Shown one piece after another: positions 49,000 through 60,804 of a stretch of DNA of 64,000 nucleotides. The first letter of the stretch is position 1. Each line of letters starts with the position of its first letter. The notes under the pieces were generated by a model that saw only the letters and a list, made by a program, of their open reading frames with translations, was not told where the DNA came from and did no database searches. The position numbers and the translations under genes were made by a program. This DNA comes from Acanthacorydalis orientalis (lineage: Eukaryota > Arthropoda > Insecta > Megaloptera > Corydalidae), in assembly GCA_034766995.1 (NCBI GenBank), contig CM068314.1:17016201-17080200 (forward strand), given 5' to 3'.

Positions 49000-49322
49000 C
49001 CTGGTCGATGCGTTGTTCGACTTGCTTCTCCGGTGCATCGCCTCCGGTAGTGAATACACGCACATAAGAGTGTTATTCTTCTTCTTCGTCGCGGAACGCA
49101 TACCACCGCCGCCGTAGCGCGGTCAAAACTACCGCGTAATAATATCAAGCCACGCGCTCAAGCTCACGATTATTTGTGCCGGACACCTCACAGTGGACGG
49201 ACGCGCTCAACACAAGCGACTCTCCTTCGCTGACCACTAAAAGACACGACTCTGCTGGTGCTGTGATTCCAAAGTGCAACGGCGTTCCCGTCAACAGCAA
49301 CGCTTGCGATATTATTCGACTG
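48997..49322 (+). other. Non-coding first exon (5' UTR) of an unidentified gene
   Basis: A GC/CpG-rich block of about 326 bp between the initiator-like site and a consensus donor. The only ATG opens a 19-codon frame (49008-49067). From there to the donor no further ATG occurs, so the main start codon must lie in a later exon outside this window. The sequence has many CpGs (CCACCGCCGCCGTAGCGCGG near 49104-49123). Long GC-rich leader exons followed by very large introns are common for insect developmental, neural and signalling genes, but nothing here identifies the product. Confidence 0.6.
49008..49067 (+). CDS. Upstream ORF in the 5' leader
   Basis: ATG at 49008 starts a 19-residue frame (MRCSTCFSGASPPVVNTRT) stopped by TAA at 49065-49067. 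If the start site at 48997 is right it lies only 11 nt from the cap, where initiation is usually inefficient. It could still affect translation or be skipped. The context before the ATG (GGTCGATGC) is not a strong match to the insect consensus. Confidence 0.3.
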   Translation: MRCSTCFSGASPPVVNTRT

Positions 49323-49330
49323 GTAAGTGA
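49318..49330 (+). other. 5' splice donor
   Basis: CTG|GTAAGTGAA; exon end at 49322, intron starts at 49323. GTAAGT is a near-perfect U1 match and sits exactly where GC-rich exon composition gives way to AT-rich DNA. Confidence 0.75.
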
Positions 49331-50182
49331 ACTCTATTTGCCTTCTCGGTGATTTCTATCTTAAAATAACATTTACTTTTGATACAGTGATGCAATGCTA
49401 CTATTGTGTGCAACGAGATGTTTATTTTGAAAAGTGGTGCTTTTTATTATCATTTTGTTTACCGGTGCGCGACGACTAAATAGTGCTTTTTATATAATTT
49501 TATTGTGATTTTTTTACATCAGAATATATTTATTTTATTTGAAATTCGTGACTTTTGAAACGAATTCTCTTAACACAGTTTCAATCACAGAAATTATAAG
49601 TGAGTACAAAAACTGTGCAAATTTTCAAAATTTATATATTTTTTATACAATTGTGAAAAGTTTTACTAATTATATTCGAATATAATAACGTCTGTGAAAA
49701 TTATATTAAAATTGTTTTTCGAAATTTTCTTCTGTATGCTTTAAAAAATAATTTACAAAATGTACTTATTGACTTCACTTTTTTACTAAATTATTAAAAA
49801 ATATATACTTTTAGCTAATTTGTCCATAGAATACTGTTTTCTAATATTTTGTTATTGAAATTAAGACCACATTTTTCAAAACAGAAAGTTAATTTAAAAT
49901 TTGTATTAAATTATATAATCACAATATATTATAAAAATGCACATTATTTTTAAAAAAAATCGACATCGTATCAAAATTACTCATTGCATCTTTATATCAT
50001 TGTTTACTGACCAATGAATCATAGATATGAAAACTATACATTTTTAAATTATATATATATGTATATATTACAAAATATTTTTAATTTTTTTCTAATAATA
50101 TATTATTTTTATGCGAATATATGTATATTTCATAAAAAATGAAATATTTTTAAATATTTAATTCATTTATCTATATATATAC

Positions 50183-50184
<2 letters not shown>

Positions 50185-50246
<62 letters not shown>
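50185..50246. repeat. (TA)n microsatellite with TGTA tail
   Basis: About 25 TA units then TGTATGTATGTA. Confidence 0.9.
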
Positions 50247-50681
50247 TTATTAGTTTAAAAAATATTCCTAAAAATGAAAAAAACAAATAAGACATTTTTT
50301 GCAAAAATCACTTCCTTCTCACAAATTGTTTTATTGAGTCACCTGACTAAAGTTCTCAAAAATTTTAAACGTGCACATAAACATAATTAATCTCAACATT
50401 CATGACGAAGGTCTAAACAATTATACAATACATTATCATTCAGCGTTCTTCGACATGTAATACAAAACTGTACACGGAATATATAATCAGAGTCACTCAA
50501 CAACAGTAATACATAAAAAGTAGAACTTGTATTAGGCATCAAAATTAATTGTGTTTTTATCGATAGTCAATTCTCAGTTCTACTTAGTAATTTTCGTTTC
50601 GTTTGTCGTACAGGTGATTTGATAGATGCATTGATTTACTAGAAGTGTTATGAAGAAATAAAATCACTAAAAAATTAATTA

Positions 50682-50683
<2 letters not shown>

Positions 50684-50733
<50 letters not shown>
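50684..50733. repeat. (TA)n microsatellite
   Basis: About 25 perfect TA units. Confidence 0.9.
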
Positions 50734-50735
<2 letters not shown>

Positions 50736-50844
50736 CGTCTTCTTCGAAAGAATACAATCATTCAGGTATAAAATATATTTATTTGTTTAGAATTGTATGT
50801 ACAGTAAGATTTATTTATCATCACATTAAAATTGATATATTCTG

Positions 50845-50847
<3 letters not shown>

Positions 50848-50907
<60 letters not shown>
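50848..50907. repeat. (TA)n microsatellite, long
   Basis: About 30 perfect TA units, 115 bp after the previous tract. Confidence 0.95.
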
Positions 50908-50909
<2 letters not shown>

Positions 50910-51579
50910 ATACATAAAACATATTTATTCATGATTTTCGATAATATTTAATAATTTAAAATTCACCTAAAATGATTTCACAGGTGCCTACTATGAAGTT
51001 AGAAAATTAGAAATCTCAAAAAAATCTAACAACCTTTTATATTCATTAAAATAGCAACGATAACTGACTAATCACATTCTATAATACATATTCATTATCG
51101 ATATAACTTTTGTTATACTATATCACAGGCATTACCTGTTTAATTTTAAATTAAATTCTTCACTTTTTTTTAATATAAGATTAATAACTTAGTATGCCTC
51201 ATTAATGATCAGAAATGATGACAATGAAATTATTATATCTTAACCTACTCAATATTATAACCAATCAACGTTTCTCATAGTACTTAATTTTATATGTATA
51301 ACGTTTATTTTTTAACGTACAAGTTTGCGAGATTCCCCACATAAAACTATTTCATTTACATAAAGGCATGGGTGTTCCTTTCGAATAAACTTCCGGTCAT
51401 GATATCATTGTTTTACAAAAAAGAAGAGATGTATTGTAAGACATTTCTTCACATTTTTAGGTAATACAAAATATTTATCCGTTCGTGTATATAGATATAT
51501 GTAGAAGAATTATATAAAATCATACAAAGATGAAAATTAAAAATAAAATAAATCTGCATAAGTGATGTTTTCACGCACA

Positions 51580-51910
51580 TATCTTATTTGTCATGTGATG
51601 TGTTATGTTGAATGATACTGGTCGTAGTGTGTTAAAAATCGTGAGATTTTTAAAACGTAAAGTGGATGCACACTGATGGCCTAGGTAAACTTTAAAACAA
51701 ACCTCTTTGGGAAAAGAACCATTAATCGTTGTCTGCTCGCTTCGTCGAGAACCACCGCTCTATTTGCTCAAGCACTTTGCATGCTCTTGCCATATGTAAG
51801 GGTATCTATTGCCATTGAAAATTCTTTCGTTTATGTTTAAAACATTCCCACGGATCAAACCGACCATTTTATGAACGAAAACAGCTGATCACTGTCACTG
51901 AGTTTTAATT
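51580..51910. promoter_or_regulatory. Intronic complex patch, candidate enhancer
   Basis: About 330 bp of balanced composition 2.3 kb into the intron. It contains GCTCGCTTCGTCGAGAACCA (about 51737-51756), ACTTTGCATGC (octamer-like TTTGCAT) and ACAGCTGATCACTG with the E-box CAGCTG. No ORF. Position in the first intron and motif content suggest an enhancer; untested. Confidence 0.4.
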
Positions 51911-51914
51911 TTTA

Positions 51915-52738
51915 TCAATATTCGAATTGATATATGTTCATTAATGATGTACTAATATACAAAATTCAAAAATCGAATTTTTGAAAAATATACAATATTT
52001 ATACTCTCAGAAAACATGCATAAATAATTCAACTTTTACTTTGATGAAAAGAATACAGTTATTATTTATTTTTCTTCACATTTCTAAAATTGATATTAAA
52101 GAATGTTGTCAAGAAAATGTAATAAACTTCAATTTTCTATAACGAAATTGCCATTCATAAACTTGAAATGCAAAAATTAACACTTATTAAAATATAAATT
52201 TTGTAAAAGAAGAAAAATATATAAATTAATTTTATTATCAAATCTGCGCCCTTATATAATTTACAATTTAAATATTTTTCTAGGTAGTCGTATTAATAAA
52301 AATGATTATATATCAAACATGTTATATTTGGAGTTTAAGTAGAATTCAAATAAAATGATTGCTTAAAATTTGTCCAAAAAGATTTAAGCCTACTAATTTT
52401 AGAATGAAATCAATAATTAAAAAGTAATTGGTATTGAATTTGAAATTAATACTGTGATATGTCGCATTTTCTATTAAAAAAACGATTGTTTAAATGTATT
52501 GTTACATTTTGTTTACATTACTTTCTTCAATGAAAGTCTTTAAGAATTGATTGAGAAGGAAAGTTAGAAAAAATAAATCTTTTATTCATTATTTAAATTA
52601 CGCGTAGTATTTTTATTATTATTTCTGTAAAAAAACAAATTTATCTAATAAATATTCCACATAATTGCATTTCTGTACAAAAGTATCAAAAAATAATGTG
52701 CAGAATAAATGTATATTTTTTTATAAGTTCAGATTTTT

Positions 52739-52740
<2 letters not shown>
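51915..52740. other. Featureless AT-rich intron sequence
   Basis: No repeat family copy, island or splice-flanked frame recognised. Confidence 0.5.

Positions 52741-52742
<2 letters not shown>

Positions 52743-52774
<32 letters not shown>
52743..52774. repeat. (TA)n microsatellite
   Basis: About 16 TA units. Confidence 0.9.
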
Positions 52775-52777
<3 letters not shown>

Positions 52778-53139
52778 TAATGTAAAACTTGCTTATAAAT
52801 AAATATCAAAACATATAAATTTTATTGCACAAAAAAATATACTGTTTAAAGAAAATATTGAAATTATAGTAATTGTAAGATATAAAAATTAATGAAACAA
52901 TTTAAGGTATTGATTAATTAATACGAATTATAATAATTATTTCTTAAAAATTTCGCAATAAAATTTTCCAGGCAAATATTTCTTATACTAATTGACCTTT
53001 GGATTGGGATTTTCTTGTTCAGAGTTTATAATTTAATTTCATCACATTAAATAGAAATACATGTATAAATACATCTGAGGACATTTTCATCGAAATAATA
53101 TGACGCTTAAACAATACCGAAATAAATATAATGTATTTG

Positions 53140-53350
53140 CATTTGATTTGTTTATGAATATGAAACGTAATACCCACAATCAAAGCGAACGGCGATTTAG
53201 AAACCACACCGTAGCTTATACATTGGTTAGACCGCATACACTATATGTGAATCAATAACAATAGACTTTACTCTGACTCAGTGGTTGGTCCAGACAGAAA
53301 TGTTGTCCTGTGCAGACCAAGATAATAGTCGCATTTGTCAATATGCATAC
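53140..53350. other. Intronic complex patch
   Basis: Contains AAAGCGAACGGCGATTTAG, CTGACTCAGTGGTTGGTCC (with the AP-1-like TGACTCA, about 53276-53282) and GTGCAGACCAAGATAATAG. A 72-codon minus-strand frame overlaps part of it with no recognised product. Candidate enhancer. Confidence 0.35.
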
Positions 53351-53414
53351 TTAGTTTGTAACAACTATATAATACATATTTGATGCTTTTTTATTTAATA
53401 TCATCCTTTTTTGT

Positions 53415-53442
53415 TATATATATATATATGTGTGTGTGTGTA
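53415..53442. repeat. (TA)n / (TG)n microsatellite
   Basis: About eight TA units then six TG units. Confidence 0.85.
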
Positions 53443-53552
53443 TCTTCTTGTAAGATACATGTTTATTCTTTCCTATAAAACTTGTTTCATCGTAATAAAC
53501 TAGTTTTATTTATAAACCTAACTTCCTGTTTCAATTTGTTTTTCGTTAGTAC

Positions 53553-53557
<5 letters not shown>

Positions 53558-53600
<43 letters not shown>
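53558..53600. repeat. (TA)n microsatellite
   Basis: About 21 TA units. Confidence 0.9.
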
Positions 53601-53603
<3 letters not shown>

Positions 53604-53604
53604 C

Positions 53605-54880
53605 GTAAAAAAAAACCCTGAATAAATCGTGAATAATATATAAACATTGAAAAGAGAATACCTAATCTTTTAGACCAGTAACTGATGATTTAGATTGGTA
53701 TAATTTTAAAAGAAGATTACATTTAAAAAATAGCATGTTTAGTTCTATTTTGATTTATATTAATTTTTATACTGAAAAAAAACTATATATTTTATATTAT
53801 ATATGCATACATACATAAATATCTTTTTATGTGCTTAAATTATAAAATATAAATTATAAAATGGATTGGTAATTATATATTTAATAAAAATACTAACTAT
53901 CCAAAAACTTGAATAGAAATATACATACATACATATGTATATATATATATATATATATATTGTTTTAAATCTAAATTTAGATCTCATTTTTGTGTTAAAA
54001 ATAATAAATTAATATCAATAAAAAATATATAAAAATTGTAAATATAAAAATTACACAGAAATAATAAAACCAAAAATTCTGTTCAAAAATATATTTTAAA
54101 GAATGGTACCATTTATATTTTTAAATTAAATGAATATGTAGGTCACATCAATTTATAATTTCTTGTTTGTCTGAAACATAAAACAATAGTTTTGCTTAAA
54201 GTAAGTCACTGAATTACTGTTATAACAAATCATATTAATTAACTTAGTTTTTACTGTGACAAATAACTTTTAACTTCTGAACATATAATTCGAAATAATA
54301 ATGATATACAAAAAGAAATGAATTAATGATGTACAAACTTTTAAAAATAATAGTTTTTTTACAAGAAATATTAATTTTTCAAAATAAATTTCACCATAAA
54401 ATGTGAACGTTAGTTTCATGATAATTTATACAGTTTATTCAAATATGCATTTATGTATTTTCTATAAAAGTAAAAGTTGTAAATTTATCTTAAAATATCA
54501 AATAGTACTTTATTACTTAATTGAAACTCGGCAAAATTAATTAATATTATTTTTTAATATTTTATTTTTATTATGTAAAATATTATTACTAATTTTTTAC
54601 ACATTTTAATTTGTGTATGTATAAATTACGTTAAAGATACAAACGGCTTTATATTTTAATCATGAATACAAAAAAAATATTAATTTAAATTATACTGAGA
54701 ATATTAATTGGTGATGAATATTTTATTATTTAACGGTTTTTCTGTTATTTCCTTTTTATGATTTTTAAGTGGAAATATTCTACTAAAAAATAATTCAATA
54801 GAAATCATTATAACTGAATATAAGAAACTTATTTAAACGTATTCGTTCTATACCAACATTTTAGTATATATCAATATAGG
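53605..54880. other. AT-rich intron sequence with one small TA tract
   Basis: A CATA/TA run at about 53921-53960 is the only feature; otherwise nothing is recognised. Confidence 0.5.
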
Positions 54881-54884
54881 TATT

Positions 54885-55400
54885 CAACAAATGGAAAACC
54901 AACTGCGTGATCTGATTTATTTATAACAAAAATCTCTTTCTTAGAAATCTTACTGACGATATTGGCATCTATGAAAGTGAAACCCGTTTTTTCCGAAATT
55001 TTTAATACCTGACCTTCAAACAAAACAGTAGTCTATCAAATTAACACAATGTCATATTACCTACCTACATTGTTTATTGGACCACAGACACATATTTTTT
55101 TTATTTTACATTGATAATTTAGATGCATACTAAACATCGAATATGTTCTACGTTCGTCCACCAACCTGTAATCTGAGACCCAGAAAAATATATTACATGC
55201 ATTTATGTACGAGACAAACACGACTAGCACAACAGAAGCGGTGTGGCCAGTGTCTTGAATGAAACACCGCGGACATCTAACCTAAATGTCACAATATTAT
55301 TGCAGTAAACATGTTTTATATTCGTGTCGTGGCCAAGTTCAGCATGGATTTTATTTAAATGCATTTTAACGTGTAGGTATCAACGTACATGAAGTTTACA
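54885..55400. promoter_or_regulatory. Intronic complex region with inverted repeat, candidate enhancer
   Basis: Balanced sequence strongest at 55120-55330. GCGGTGT (55238-55244) and ACACCGC (55264-55270) are perfect inverted arms 19 bp apart. GGACCACAGACAC (about 55080) holds ACCACA, a Runx-type core in one orientation. No ORF. Confidence 0.4.
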
Positions 55401-55404
55401 TGCA

Positions 55405-56230
55405 ATAAAAATAGATCATATATATTTATACTCGCTGTTAAGTTGTTTCCGTACAATACTTCAGCATTGAACAAATTTTAATAAATTAATTAAAGAAAAT
55501 ATTCTTGAAAAAGGTCATATATATATATATAAACATAAATAATAAGTCAATTAAAATAAGAACCACGAAATCAATTTTCACATTAACTTACATTGAAGGA
55601 AGATATTTATTCAAATATTAATAATTATAACCCAATTCAAGATTTCATGCACACATTAACTATAGGAAAAAAATATTTGAAATATAAAATAACATTGTTA
55701 AATTGTCATTATACTAACTAATAATAAGTTATTTCGAATTTGATTTTCAGTACAATTGCTTTATCAAAAAAGAATAGTTTTTCTTCAAAACATTCTACGA
55801 ATTAATTAATTCAATAAAAAAATATAATTTCCACAATTATTTATATTAATAATCAGTACTCTTTCAATAATTTGTATTTAAATAAAAAAAATATAATATA
55901 TGCTATTTCACAAAGAGATCGATTGCTTTAAATGATTAATTTTTTTATAATGTTCTTAAAACATTTTTTTTCAAGACAAGCATAGTTCATTTATGAACAA
56001 AACATTTTTTATTAATTGAAACATATATTATATTCATGATTTTCGTATCTTTGGATTATTCTTTTTTTTGAAAAAAGTATAATTTATAATTATTAAAATC
56101 CATATCAGATATTGTATATAAAAAAAAACAAATATTTATACGTTGCATAAAAATAAACATTAAATTTACAGAAGAAATTAAAAAATAAAACTCTTAATAT
56201 CAAAGAAAAACTTCTAATATCAAAACATAG
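55405..56230. other. AT-rich intron sequence
   Basis: A short TA run at 55517-55530 only; nothing else recognised. Confidence 0.5.
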
Positions 56231-56244
56231 TTTCTTGGGCTGAG

Positions 56245-56415
56245 GATAAATTCACTTTCACATAAATGTTTTGTTCTCCGTGAACTATAAAATTGTTTCT
56301 GGCCAAAAAGTTTGAGTACTGATAACCAAAATAATCAATAATTAATTTTATTGAACATATTTAATTACTGAAAGATTTTTGCCTTATATAAGAGAGTTAA
56401 AAAATAATTTATGAA
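56245..56415 (+). mobile_element. MITE-like family copy L (intronic)
   Basis: Left end GATAAATTCACTTTCACATA, then ATGTTTTGTTCTCCG, the middle AACCAAAATAATCAATAATT and TTATTGAACATATTTAATTA, and a weak right end AAAAAATAATTTATGAAACG. The core box is lost. Confidence 0.55.
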
Positions 56416-56796
56416 ACGAAAAAGAATTAATATATTAAAAGTTCTTTGTAATGAAAATATTTTTTTATTATTAACTACAATATAACTCACCTCAGTTTAC
56501 TAAAATACAAATTATCTTACCCACCAAAAAAAAAAAAAAATTCAATGATACTACGGAGTGAATAATAAGTTTATGAAGAAAACGTTTCTTAATATCTCAA
56601 AAATATTTCAATTTTTTGTATTTTAGTATACAATAAAAAATAATTAATTATTTATGTTTCAAAACGTATAGGAGATTTAAATTATATACAATATAAAGTA
56701 CATTCACATTAATTAATCAAATTGTCTATAAGATATCAATTAATAAAATTACTAATTAATTACTACTTTCAATTCATGTAAAATTTTGTACATTCA

Positions 56797-56800
<4 letters not shown>

Positions 56801-56878
<78 letters not shown>
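56801..56878. repeat. (TA)n microsatellite, long
   Basis: About 38 TA units with a single TGTA break near the end; second longest of the window. Confidence 0.95.
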
Positions 56879-56879
<1 letters not shown>

Positions 56880-57059
56880 AAAATTACTACAAAATTATTT
56901 TTCACTGTCGATACATTATTTATATCGTTAATGTCCTTGCATATAATACCTCTTCGTTCAATATCTAATGTTCTCCTTGTTAACTTCATAATTACCCAGT
57001 TGAAGTAGTCAGATGAAATAAATCTTTAAAAATAAAAGATTACTTCCTTAATTATTTTA

Positions 57060-57063
<4 letters not shown>

Positions 57064-57121
<58 letters not shown>
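57064..57121. repeat. (TA)n microsatellite, long
   Basis: About 28 perfect TA units, under 200 bp from the preceding one. Confidence 0.95.
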
Positions 57122-57125
<4 letters not shown>

Positions 57126-57224
57126 GAATGAATGATGTACCTACTAATGTGTAATATAATCCATCGGAATATAGAAAATTAGCACATAATGTAATTAATC
57201 ACTAGTTTTATGCAACTGTATTTT

Positions 57225-57620
57225 GTTAGACATCATCAATTTCGATTCGCGTTTCTTGCACAACGGTTCTTGACGCGTACTTAAAATTCTTTTACCTGCT
57301 GCTGTCTAATTGAACCCGCCAAGTAACACCTATATCAGATTATGTTTGCCTATCTTGTGTCATAAGCAAGGGGGCATAATAGCCTTTTTATAACTGTAAT
57401 GTAAATATTTGTTTATATTCCCCTCATGAACGGACTATTTGCTCGAGTCCGATTTTTTTTCAGCATTACTCTCAGACCGTCTTTTTAAATTAATCTTAAC
57501 TAACTGTCTGTGCCCCGTACTTTATTTGCATACGACATCGCCTTTCTGCAACCTGTCTGTGTACAATCTTTCGCTTGATCTCTCGAGATATGAAGAATAC
57601 AGTTGGAGAAATGTATTTAT
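57225..57620. promoter_or_regulatory. Intronic complex region with perfect octamer, candidate enhancer
   Basis: About 400 bp of balanced composition. ATTTGCAT at 57524-57531 is a perfect POU/Oct octamer. Other parts: TCGATTCGCGTTTCTTGC, AATTGAACCCGCCAAGTAAC, CAAGGGGGCATAATAGCC, and TCTCTCGAGATATG containing CTCGAG. A 101-codon frame (57439-57744) overlaps the patch and tails off into Ile/Lys-rich AT sequence, so it is not credited as a gene. Confidence 0.4.
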
Positions 57621-58489
57621 TCATATGAACTTAATTTGTATGCTCGTGCAAATTAATAAAGTGCGGATATTAATTTTTATATTAAAAATATCGTTCGGTT
57701 TTAAGATCTCATATATTATTTCATTTACTTATTTAATACATTAACATATTATATTTCTAAATTACTCATTCACTTTCTTTTTTTCTATATTTATTAATGT
57801 ATTAAATTGACAAGCAAAAATTTAGTCTCTAAATCAATTTATAAAACTTAAAAGAAACTATCACTTTTTTGCAATTATTTTTCAGTACTATTTAAAACTA
57901 GTTATTAAATAAATACAAAAATTCCACGTCCATCAATAACAATTATTTATTATTATTAAAAAAAATGTTTTTAAGAATATACAAAGTTATAAATTATATA
58001 ATAATAAATTAAGCGAATTGAAAAAAAATCCATAAGAAAACTTGAATATATTTAGCAGTTTTTTTTATTGTAAATTTTTACTTTTTAATTTTAATATAGC
58101 TTGATATAAATTGAAGTAATTTATAACCATAATGAATTTGAATTGAATTTATATATGCAGTTGAAATGAAATTCTATTCAACGTACGTTGTTAATTTTAA
58201 TAATTGTTTTCGAATCCTTTTTACACTCGTTTTACTTTTATTATTTTGCTTCAAATATAGGAAATGTATAATTACATTCCGCAGAAATTTAATTAAAGAG
58301 ATTATTAATTCAAGACGCGTAGTGAAAAAAAGATATGTATACGAACGAATCTTTACATATATGAATTAATAAAAGCATCATTAAAAAAATGTTTATATGG
58401 AAATAAAGAAAATAAAAAAAAAACACTTGCATTATCTGAACCCTAAATGGCTCTAACAATTATCTATAAATATACATTAATCAAGTACA

Positions 58490-58835
58490 TGTTGACTAGT
58501 TGCTAATGGTTCCATAACACAATTATTTTCTGCAGACAAGTTGTTTTACTTACAGACGTACATTTTTTTTTGTAAAATGCATTATTTATACTTCAATAAT
58601 TTCTATTAGTAAAAACGATGAAGAGTTAGTTCAATATTAATACAATGCGTCAGTAACTTTGGACGCGTTTCTTTGTCCGATATTCACCATTGCAGAAAAT
58701 CTTGTACAACCACATCTTTAGTTTATCTCGTTTTCTTATTTTTAGTACAAAAGTAATCTCATGAAATATTCAATGCACTTTTGTTTGATCATCTTTTACC
58801 ATATAAGGTGCATGCATTGCTTACTGTTGAATGAG
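58490..58835. other. Intronic complex patch
   Basis: CAATGCGTCAGTAACTTTGG (about 58643-58662), GGACGCGTTTCTTTGTCCG and TCACCATTGCAGAAAATC (about 58684). No ORF. It ends at the start of a TA tract. Candidate enhancer. Confidence 0.3.
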
Positions 58836-58867
58836 TCTAACTTTAAAACCGATAACATACTTATGTT

Positions 58868-58868
<1 letters not shown>

Positions 58869-58930
<62 letters not shown>
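58869..58930. repeat. (TA)n microsatellite, long
   Basis: About 31 perfect TA units. Confidence 0.95.
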
Positions 58931-58932
<2 letters not shown>

Positions 58933-59264
58933 TATGGTAATTACCTGATCTTGAAAGATTCTTACGAAATCTCTTACAATAAAAATAAAATTGTAAATCA
59001 AGAAATTATTCACATAATTAATGAAAAATATAATCAATAAACATTATTTTCTGTGAGTCAGATATCAAAAAAATTAACAAGGTCGTCTTGGAGAATATCT
59101 TTTTACGTTTTTAAACACATTGAATTTTTTTCATATGTTTGACCTTTTTTCTATAAGAAAAACTATCAGGTATTTCTTTAATTTTTGTTTATTTGATAAT
59201 TTGTATCATAGCAAGGTTGAATTGAATACTCATATTTAAGGAAATTTAGATTAATACCACAATT

Positions 59265-59266
<2 letters not shown>

Positions 59267-59316
<50 letters not shown>
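59267..59316. repeat. (TA)n microsatellite
   Basis: About 25 TA units, ending TACTCGTATATATAA. Confidence 0.9.
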
Positions 59317-59318
<2 letters not shown>

Positions 59319-59503
59319 TCGTATATATAAACACAAAAAAATTAAAATATATTACACTTCATGACTTATGACTTACAAAAAGTAGATTTTTTTTATTTAA
59401 AAAATTCAGATAAAAGAATATTTTTCATCTATAAATAGAAGTGTGCACTTTAATAAAATAAAAAAAAATATCTAATTTATTTACGTGCATTACTATAATT
59501 ATT

Positions 59504-59540
59504 ATATATATATATACATTTAATATATATATATATATAT
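59504..59540. repeat. Paired short (TA)n tracts
   Basis: Two TA runs split by CATTTAA. Confidence 0.8.
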
Positions 59541-59544
59541 GGAC

Positions 59545-60345
59545 AAACCTGTAATTATTTAATAATTAACAGTTAATTGGAAAGTATGAATAGAATGTTA
59601 TAACAAACAACGTAATATGTGAATAAGGCTAATTTAAATAAATTAAAAATGTATATAGTGAGAATATTTGTTATGCGAAAAAATGTTAATAAAAGATGTA
59701 CGTTGAATTTTATATAAAAAAAAATACTGAGAATATTCTTTGTCATCGAAAGATTCGTATAAATACTTAATCAAAATAAAAATGCATAATTATATATTCA
59801 AAATAGTTCGTAGGATTAGGTTGTCTTTGCGGCGTAGTAATTGTATTATTGCTTCTATTTATGAATATTTTATTTTGGATTTTATAATTTTTAAATAATG
59901 TAAATGGTATTTTAACTATTCTTAAACAGAAATTGTTTTATTCAAGTATTTTCTGTGTAACATTTTATTATTTTGAAAGGATTGATTTAATGTAAAAAGA
60001 TACATTTTATAACCTTTTCTTACTAATTTGTATCATAAAGAGGATTGTCATTAAAAATATCAGAATTAATAATCGTTAATAAAACTGATGAACACATGAA
60101 CAAAATTATATAGCATTATTTAAAAATTTTAATTAAACATTAACATGCAAATGAATATAAAGAATAAGAAACAATTCTTTAAAAATATACAAACTGCAAA
60201 ACAGTTCTATTATTATACATACACTTCTGCACGGCATACAAACGAAACATGTTAATAAATGTATTACATTTTTTTCCGAAATTATATAACGTAAGCAAAA
60301 TCGACCTTGAATTGAAACCATATATAAATGAAACAATTCTTAATT
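59545..60345. other. AT-rich intron sequence
   Basis: Only a minor mixed patch near 59810-59850 (GGTTGTCTTTGCGGCGTAG) stands out. Confidence 0.45.
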
Positions 60346-60349
60346 CCAT

Positions 60350-60665
60350 GAAATGTGATTATTATCTGGGTACTCTGTGATGAACCAAGCTGTTTTGTTG
60401 TCTGTCGATATTTTTTGCATTTGGAATCCGAACATTACTTACATCATTCAAAAGTGGTTTTCCTTGATGATTCATTAACTCCTATTACACGCTCATTGCA
60501 ACCTAGTAGCATGTTGATATTTCTTATAAATATTATAATGAATGTTCCAGTCATTGACATGGAATCGTAATAAAGCGTATAACAGGTTGTAGACAAACAG
60601 TCGAGAAGAACGGCATCTTTGCCCGAAGTTTAGGTGCTGTACTGTAAATTTTTTTTATGACGCTA
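60350..60665. promoter_or_regulatory. Intronic complex patch, candidate enhancer
   Basis: About 310 bp of balanced sequence with TCTGGGTACTCTGTGATG, TTTTTTGCATTTGG (octamer-like) and TTTGCCCGAAGTTTAGGTGC. A 71-codon frame spans part of it but starts at GTG and has no domain. No splice-site pair found around it. Confidence 0.35.
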
Positions 60666-60747
60666 ATAACCAATAATGTTTTTTGCGTTGTGTGCTACTT
60701 CACAAAATTTACAAATTATTTTTCACTGACATATTTATATACACACA

Positions 60748-60749
<2 letters not shown>

Positions 60750-60802
<53 letters not shown>

Positions 60803-60804
60803 AT
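60750..60804. repeat. (TA)n / (TG)n microsatellite
   Basis: About 16 TA units then 10 TG units, with ACACACAC about 10 bp upstream that could pair with the TG run. Confidence 0.9.

Larger units (their letters stand above)
48840..49325. other. CpG island over promoter and first exon
   Basis: The most GC-rich segment in the window, with abrupt boundaries to AT-rich DNA at both ends. CpG is not depleted by eye, consistent with germline-unmethylated promoter DNA. Confidence 0.7.

Noticed and set aside
48843..49148. 101-codon minus-strand frame across the CpG island
   Set aside because: Antisense shadow of a GC-rich leader exon; Arg/Ala-rich composition follows from CpG content and the promoter and donor signals are on the plus strand.
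56895..56925. Isolated AAATTATTTTTCACTG resembling the MITE end
   Set aside because: Short A/T-rich match without core or opposite end; compatible with chance.
57439..57744. 101-codon plus-strand frame in the intron
   Set aside because: Second half is Ile/Lys-rich low-complexity sequence; no acceptor/donor pair fits and no similarity is recognised.
60690..60735. Another MITE-like terminal repeat (ACAAATTATTTTTCACTGAC)
   Set aside because: Only about 20 bp match the inner end and nothing else of the family follows; too weak to list.
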